Positions 30,820 to 34,997 of a stretch of 34,997 bases of DNA are shown here, piece by piece; within the stretch, counting starts at the first letter, position 1, and every line of letters begins with the position of its first letter. Source of the stretch: Paenibacillus whitsoniae (GTDB lineage: Bacteria > Bacillota > Bacilli > Paenibacillales > NBRC-103111). The translations under genes were made by a program, and so were the position numbers. The notes below the pieces were generated by a model. The model ran no database searches. It saw only the letters and a list, made by a program, of their open reading frames with translations, and had not been told where the DNA came from. Location: positions 1-34,997 of the forward strand of contig NZ_RXHU01000109.1 in NCBI RefSeq assembly GCF_003955665.1, given 5' to 3'.

Positions 30820-30991
30820 CTTGATGCTCCAGCCTAACGCGTTCTCGGGTTCTCGTTCCCACACCTTGTAGTGGAAAACAAACATCTTGGCGCATGCTTG
30901 TTCAACTTGCTTTCTAAGCAAACAGGGGCATAATTCTTGGTGCCACTGGTAACAAAGTAGTTACAACTAAGTTGTCTTATTGCCCGTATAC

Positions 30992-31024
30992 AAAAAAAAC
31001 ACACCAGCCCATCGGCCGATGTGT
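30992..31024 (-). terminator. Terminator of the Gfo/Idh operon
   Basis: Minus-strand ACACATCGGCC and GGCTGGTGTGT pair over 11 bp (two G-U) with a four-base loop and end in TTTTTTTT. It lies eight bases after the last gene of the operon. Confidence 0.92.
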
Positions 31025-31032
31025 CATTTAAC

Positions 31033-32046
31033 CTACAAAAACTGCTCCACGCCTGTCTCCGCCGCGCGGTATACGGCTTCCAGCGCGACAATCACGCCGC
31101 GGGCGTACTCCGGCGTGCAGCTCGGGTCATGCTGCGCTTGGATCGCCTCCAGCAAATCGGCGTACTGCAGCTCGAACGACGACGCAATCGGCTCCGGCGC
31201 CACTTGTTCGTAAGGTCCGCCGCGCGAGATCCACAGGGAGCTGCCTGTCAGCAGCTTCAGCATGCCACCGGTGCAGATGATTTCTGTTTCATTGCGGTTC
31301 GCGCCCAGATAGCCGGACTGCACAATGGTCGCCGGAATGCCGGACGCCAGCTCCAGGTAAATGATACCGCTCCCCTCAACATCGCCGCGACGGCCGAAGT
31401 GCGTCGTCGATGCGCTGACTTTATGGACGGCGCTGTCTGTCAGCCACTGGATTTTATCGATGGAATGCGTGCCGAGATTTGCCAGAATTCCCCCGCCGGA
31501 CTTGTCTTTCTCCAGGAACCACTGCGGACGCGAATCCTGAAAATAGTTCAAATGCCGCGCATCATGAATCATGACGAGCTCCCCGAGCTCGCCGGAAGAC
31601 AAAATCCGCTTCGCTTGGATATTCTCCGCAATATAATGCTGCGTGTGCCCGACCAGCATGCGGACACCGGCTTTCCGCACCGCCTCGATAATGGCGTCGC
31701 ACTCAGCCACATTAAGGGCCATTGGCTTTTCCAGCATGAGATGGCAGCCGTGCTCCGCGGCAAAAATTGCCGCATCCTTATGTAAGAAGTGCGGCAGCGC
31801 GATCGCCACCACATCGGGACGTTCCGTGACGATGAGTTCCCGGTAATCCTGATACGCTCGAATACCGTACGTTGATGCAACAGCCTCCGCTCGCGGCAGA
31901 TGAATATCGGCGACCGCACAAGCCGAATAGCTGTCTGACTTTGCGATCGCATCAAAGTGGCTTTTGGCAATTGCGCCTGCGCCCAGTACGGCAACTTTAT
32001 AAGGCATGGTTTCAGTTGATGACATGATTCCCGCATCCTCGCTCAT
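31033..32046 (-). CDS. Gfo/Idh/MocA family oxidoreductase (first of two)
   Basis: 337 residues. Rossmann motif GAGAIAKSH (about 21-29), the catalytic/cofactor Lys of the EKP motif in LEKPMA (about 104-109), and GGGILANLGTHSID with the His near residue 198 mark a standard NAD(P)-dependent sugar or cyclitol dehydrogenase. The ATG at 32046 follows the TAA of the upstream gene with no gap; ATG at 32025 with GAGG upstream is an alternative start. It is the last of three genes in one operon, so co-regulation with the second family member is expected. The substrate cannot be read. Confidence 0.9.
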   Translation of the reverse strand: MSEDAGIMSSTETMPYKVAVLGAGAIAKSHFDAIAKSDSYSACAVADIHLPRAEAVASTYGIRAYQDYRELIVTERPDVVAIALPHFLHKDAAIFAAEHGCHLMLEKPMALNVAECDAIIEAVRKAGVRMLVGHTQHYIAENIQAKRILSSGELGELVMIHDARHLNYFQDSRPQWFLEKDKSGGGILANLGTHSIDKIQWLTDSAVHKVSASTTHFGRRGDVEGSGIIYLELASGIPATIVQSGYLGANRNETEIICTGGMLKLLTGSSLWISRGGPYEQVAPEPIASSFELQYADLLEAIQAQHDPSCTPEYARGVIVALEAVYRAAETGVEQFL

Positions 32047-32955
32047 TTATAGATACACCGGCTCGCCGGTTTCCCTGCTAAGGTTCGCCGCTTCCATGAA
32101 GCGAATAACTTCCAACGTTTCCGCTGGATCTATCCCCTGTTCACCGGTACGGAACATATGCATGATCACTTCCAGCAGCGAAGCGTAGTAAGGCTTAGGA
32201 TGGTTGTAGACATCCACGAATTGGGAGTTCTTCTCCCGGTGCAGCAAAGCGCCGAACTGGTTATTGCCTCGACGGTTGCCCCGAATCGTGCCGATCGTGC
32301 CATTTTTCCAAATGCCTGTCACGACATCATGCTCTTCCGTTACCTGAGCCACCACCTTCTCACAGCCTCTGCCAAGCGTTCGGTACAGCATCTCCACCGT
32401 ATGAACGCCATACCAGAAAAGCCCCGGCTGCGTCGCCTGCAGCGCCATTGGACCATAGCAATCCATCCCGATCACATCGCCATGGGTCGCGTCCTGCAGT
32501 GCAAGCGTTAACTCCTCGGCATAGCGGAGCGAAGAGCAGCTCATGATCGGCACGCGATAACGCGCTGCAATTTCAATAATGGCAGCCGCGTCCGACGACG
32601 AGACTGTCATCGGTTTATCGATAAAAACCGGCTTGCCATAAGGGGCAATGCGCCGGAAAAGCTCCAAATGCGCACGGCCGTCAACCGCTGTCAGCAAAAT
32701 CGCATCACAGTTCTCGGCAACCTCTTCCGGCGACGAAACAATCGCCACGCCGTACTCATCGCGTACCTTTTGCGTAAATCCCTCAATACGGGAATAACTC
32801 ATTTCAAAATCGTCCGAACCGCCGGGATACGCATGGGTCACGCTTCCACCCGGCACATGATAGGGATGCTGCTCATCGTGAAGAAGTCCGGTAAATGCCG
32901 GGGCATGGGAAGAATCAAGACCGATAATGCCAATTCGTAACGTAGATGCTGTCAT
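32047..32955 (-). CDS. Gfo/Idh/MocA family oxidoreductase (second, divergent)
   Basis: 302 residues, shorter than its neighbour. Start IGIIGLDSSHAPAFTGLL replaces the usual Gly-rich GxGxxG with GLDSSH, a feature of a divergent subfamily; the IDKPMTV motif (about 113-119) carries the conserved Lys and GVHTVEMLYRTLG the His. GGAGGG precedes the ATG. It is likely a dehydrogenase or an isomerase-like partner of the adjacent enzyme; paired Gfo/Idh genes often act on the same sugar or cyclitol route. NAD binding should be tested because the dinucleotide motif is atypical. Confidence 0.88.
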   Translation of the reverse strand: MTASTLRIGIIGLDSSHAPAFTGLLHDEQHPYHVPGGSVTHAYPGGSDDFEMSYSRIEGFTQKVRDEYGVAIVSSPEEVAENCDAILLTAVDGRAHLELFRRIAPYGKPVFIDKPMTVSSSDAAAIIEIAARYRVPIMSCSSLRYAEELTLALQDATHGDVIGMDCYGPMALQATQPGLFWYGVHTVEMLYRTLGRGCEKVVAQVTEEHDVVTGIWKNGTIGTIRGNRRGNNQFGALLHREKNSQFVDVYNHPKPYYASLLEVIMHMFRTGEQGIDPAETLEVIRFMEAANLSRETGEPVYL

Positions 32956-32972
32956 GGGTTACCCTCCACCAA

Positions 32973-33449
32973 TCATTCTCGCGGGAGCAGGCAGGAAGTT
33001 TCGGACAGGAAGTTGACGAGGCATGGCCGACCGATGTCGACTGCCGCCGTCAGTTCGCTTACAATTGCATCATCCACATATATAAACGTATACAAGGTGT
33101 AGCTCGCCGGACAATTCGGCTGCTCATGCCGTGGCGTCAATGCCAGTGCACGCTGCTCAAAGCAAATCTCCTGCGTCGGTTCAAGCCGCGTCGTGCGGGA
33201 GGACATTTGGCTAACGACGATGCCCCGCTCCATATCGACCAAATACACCGTCACAGCGCAGTCGCAAGCCTTCCCCTTGTCATGCCGCAGCCGTGTCTGA
33301 ACCGTAATCGTTGCCTGATCCTCGCTGTCATCCGCATAAGAAATTTGCTGCTCTGCATGAACATCTTGCTGGCCGGGCACTGAGCCCTCCCTCTCTCCGT
33401 TTATCATGTAAGTGTCGGACACAAAAGCAATTTTCCAATCGAAGTTCAT
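32973..33449 (-). CDS. Beta-rich hypothetical protein leading the Gfo/Idh operon
   Basis: 158 residues with AAAGGGGG before the ATG. The sequence alternates strands (ITVQTRLRHD, CAVTVYLVDME, YTLYTFIYVDDAI) like a small immunoglobulin-type beta sandwich, reminiscent of accessory domains of family 2 glycosidases but without any catalytic domain. No signal peptide is seen. It may be a sugar-binding or scaffold protein, or a remnant of a larger enzyme. It lies 17 bases before the first oxidoreductase gene and so shares its control. Confidence 0.7.
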   Translation of the reverse strand: MNFDWKIAFVSDTYMINGEREGSVPGQQDVHAEQQISYADDSEDQATITVQTRLRHDKGKACDCAVTVYLVDMERGIVVSQMSSRTTRLEPTQEICFEQRALALTPRHEQPNCPASYTLYTFIYVDDAIVSELTAAVDIGRPCLVNFLSETSCLLPRE

Positions 33450-33493
33450 GAACTGCCCCCTTTATGTCGCTATAGTCATCATAATCAATGCCT

Positions 33494-33523
33494 TGTATAA
33501 AAGACAAGTCTTTAAAATGTCTA
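33494..33523 (-). promoter_or_regulatory. Promoter with dyad operator for the Gfo/Idh operon
   Basis: Minus-strand TAGACA (33518-33523) and TATACA (33494-33499) with an 18-base spacer are a fair SigA pair. The spacer contains AAAGAC-TT-GTCTTT on the minus strand (33500-33513), an inverted repeat exactly between the hexamers, where a repressor could block polymerase. Confidence 0.5.
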
Positions 33524-33544
33524 TAAAATTTAAATGAACTATGA

Positions 33545-33558
33545 TGACAGCGCTTTCT
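33545..33558. promoter_or_regulatory. cre-like box upstream of the Gfo/Idh operon promoter
   Basis: TGACAGCGCTTTCT matches the cre consensus at 12 of 14 positions and lies about 22 bases upstream of the -35. It would place the operon under CcpA, in keeping with a sugar-related role. Confidence 0.5.
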
Positions 33559-33665
33559 TTTTTTATCTAGTATAGGTCGATACGAGCAAAGAAACAACCC
33601 TTTCCTATGGATTTCCATCAAGGCTTCTGCACAGCAAGTGGGTCCGCTTTCCGACATGTACATGG

Positions 33666-33702
33666 AAGAAGCTGCCCGGGCGTTACCGCCAAGCAGCTTC
33701 TT
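33666..33702. terminator. Terminator-like hairpin after the cupin gene
   Basis: AAGAAGCTGC and GCAGCTTCTT (33666-33675, 33693-33702) form a ten-bp stem with an inner GGCG/CGCC stem. The plus strand continues TTATTTATT; the minus strand has only a short T run. It lies 16 bases after the stop of the minus-strand cupin gene. Confidence 0.65.
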
Positions 33703-33718
33703 TATTTATTCTCAACGA

Positions 33719-34393
33719 CTAACGATACATGGGCCCTTGCACGGGATATGGCGTGTTAAAATCAACAACCGGCTTCTGCTGACTGTAGCTCGGATACGCC
33801 TGCTGCTCATAGCTTTGCTGGGTGTATCCCGCCGTTTGCTGACTACGGTGCATCTGCATCACGCATTGGTCCGTCGGACCGATGATGATGGTTTCATTGT
33901 TCAACGGCTGCAGCGCCTTGCTGAGCAACTCACGATCCAAGCAGTACGTATGGGCAAGCACGTCAATCGGGGTTTTCGTCAAAATGTCCGACCCGAAAAT
34001 ATATTCCGGAAACGGCGCATCAAAAATCGCAAGCAAATGCGTGTTATCCTCCAAGGCGACCTCCCAATGCCACCAGCCTTGCGGAATATTCGCAACTTGG
34101 CCTGGTGAAATCATCACCGTCGTCACTTGATTCGTAAAAGGATTGATAAGCGACACAGCAGCCGAGCCTGCAGTCGCGTATACGAGTTCAGCAGCATTTT
34201 GATGATAATGCGGTTCGACGACATGGCCTCGGCTCAAATAAATATCCAATAACGACACATTGCCAAGTGTATTCAAATTGTCCCGTCCAAGCCGGTTAAT
34301 AAAATTTTCCTGATTCCTGGTGAACAGCCGGTTCTTGTTCAAATCGAACGAGAATTGTAGATTCGGATTTGTATATTCCACATATGGATCCAT
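33719..34393 (-). CDS. Cupin protein with Gln/Tyr/Pro-rich tail, possible spore coat protein
   Basis: 224 residues. Cupin motif 1 GHVVEPHYHQNAAELVYATAG fits G-x5-H-x-H-x4-E-x6-G exactly, so the metal-binding His, His and Glu are present; motif 2 GQVANIPQGWWHWEV keeps PxG and His but lacks the usual Asn. The last forty residues (QQSYEQQAYPSYSQQ and following) are Gln/Tyr/Pro/Ser-rich, a composition common in coat proteins that become cross-linked. Oxalate decarboxylase OxdD of B. subtilis is a cupin of the coat, but this is a single cupin domain. The ATG at 34393 is the first internal start with GGAG 13 bases upstream. Confidence 0.75.
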   Translation of the reverse strand: MDPYVEYTNPNLQFSFDLNKNRLFTRNQENFINRLGRDNLNTLGNVSLLDIYLSRGHVVEPHYHQNAAELVYATAGSAAVSLINPFTNQVTTVMISPGQVANIPQGWWHWEVALEDNTHLLAIFDAPFPEYIFGSDILTKTPIDVLAHTYCLDRELLSKALQPLNNETIIIGPTDQCVMQMHRSQQTAGYTQQSYEQQAYPSYSQQKPVVDFNTPYPVQGPMYR

Positions 34394-34630
34394 CGTGCCA
34401 AGCTCACTCCATTCACATATCAATCACACTACAGGCATGATATGCAGCGAATCGATATGCGTGACAACAGCCTACTTCCGAGCTACCTCGAGAGCTTAAA
34501 AAACGGCTGCTTGCCTTGCTGGGAATGCGTTCGGACACCATAATATTCTTTTCGCAGACACGATGGTCGGCAATGAGCATGAACAACCTTCTGCTTGTCT
34601 AGCCAGCCAAGAGGCGTTTACTTTCGCATC

Positions 34631-34804
34631 TTACTCCTCTTTGTGATGATTCGTATACACGCCGACGACCGCCATAATGGCAGCCAAGCCGTTGGCTATC
34701 GCGTTCATCGTCTCGTCTGTAAAAAGCTCAACGCCAAATGCGTTCAAAATCAGCTTTACCGCACCAAGCAAGCCAAGCGCAAGTGTGTAATAGTTCACAT
34801 TCAT
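34631..34804 (-). CDS. 57-residue holin-like membrane peptide
   Basis: ATG at 34804 is preceded by GGTGGTGAG. The product begins MNVNYYTLALGLLGAVKLIL, has two predicted membrane helices (about residues 5-24 and 34-51) with TDETMNAIANG between them, and ends in charged HHKEE. The helix-turn-helix-tail form and ALANG/VVGVYTNH-type ending resemble small phage holins of the phiLC3/SPP1 type that are found as isolated genes in Bacillus and Paenibacillus. No endolysin is visible in the window, so a lytic role is unproven. Confidence 0.6.
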   Translation of the reverse strand: MNVNYYTLALGLLGAVKLILNAFGVELFTDETMNAIANGLAAIMAVVGVYTNHHKEE

Positions 34805-34997
34805 AATGTCTCACCACCTGTTCTCCGTAAGATGCTCTATTGTATGCGGAGTTGGGATGAGACGACCTGTCCAATTGAACAGTAGCAAACGTATAGAATT
34901 ATGAGGAAAGTGTGGAATCTGCTGGAATGAACTCTTGGAGAGGGTAAAGTACAGCACAGGCCGCGTTCCGGTTATTTCCCTGTTTAAGCGACCATAA
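34805..34997. other. Right edge, no gene seen
   Basis: The last 193 bases contain no open frame with a ribosome site and no clear dyad. A promoter of the holin-like gene may lie here, but no strong hexamers are seen. The window ends before the next gene. Confidence 0.4.

Noticed and set aside
30682..30921. Open frame through array B
   Set aside because: Low-complexity translation of hairpin sequence with no ribosome site; units do not keep a constant frame.
34442..34543. 33-residue frame with a CLPCWEC motif
   Set aside because: Cys-rich end is curious, but there is no ribosome site, promoter or terminator; left as unsupported.

Overview
The window looks like a chromosomal segment of a spore-forming Bacillota, most likely Paenibacillaceae (Paenibacillus or a close relative). 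The case rests on a ger nutrient-receptor operon, a GerPA-type protein, two CotS-type coat kinases beside a CotSA/YtcC-like glycosyltransferase and YtcA/YtcB-like sugar-nucleotide enzymes, strong AGGAGG-type ribosome sites with many TTG/GTG starts, and a c-di-AMP riboswitch. No rRNA, tRNA, prophage or CRISPR array is visible.

Layout. 1-4242: end of a membrane protein, then a minus-strand germinant-receptor operon in the order gerA-gerC-small D-type subunit-gerB. 4341-5297: a LysM-CAP cell-wall protein under a c-di-AMP riboswitch, an extended -10 promoter and a well-matched cre box. 5340-7430: two overlapping membrane-protein genes, a GerPA-like protein and small genes. 7410-10730: a tight minus-strand run of a divergent PurA-like ligase, a RidA-like protein, a racemase-like protein and a YlmA-like ABC ATPase, with a divergent LysR regulator at 10854-11771. 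11866-12190: an array of short CCTGC-N6-GCAGG hairpins. 12205-16829: YdeI-like protein, acetylxylan-esterase-type hydrolase, methyltransferase, CotS-type kinase, a 36-residue membrane peptide and a YjdF-like membrane protein.

17108-23703 is a spore-coat and coat-polysaccharide region: a large CotS-type protein whose tail may be frameshifted, a GT4 glycosyltransferase, a strongly acidic 17-residue-repeat protein on the opposite strand with a SigK-like promoter, UDP-glucose dehydrogenase, a 160-bp MITE-like element that supplies the dehydrogenase stop codon, and a UDP-sugar epimerase. 23753-27865 is an exported redox module: a lipoprotein cytochrome c, divergent from a Tat-signal gluconate-dehydrogenase subunit 3, a GMC flavoprotein with a Cys cluster, and its own TatC and TatA.

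27958-30534 holds an ECF41 sigma factor with its carboxymuconolactone-decarboxylase partner (a TGTCACA-N16-TGTC promoter lies between them) and a divergent LLM flavin oxidoreductase. 30641-30819 is a second hairpin array with the same 51/61-bp spacing. 31033-33449 is a three-gene operon (beta-rich hypothetical protein and two Gfo/Idh/MocA oxidoreductases) behind a promoter with a dyad and a cre-like box. 33719-34804 carries a cupin protein with a Gln/Tyr-rich tail and a 57-residue holin-like peptide.

The most unusual signals are the phased hairpin arrays at three intergenic loci, the PurA-like enzyme lacking several canonical IMP/aspartate-site residues, the acidic repeat gene whose repeat copies differ almost only at synonymous sites, and the dedicated Tat/GMC/cytochrome module. 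All calls come from reading the sequence and from memory of families; no database search was run.
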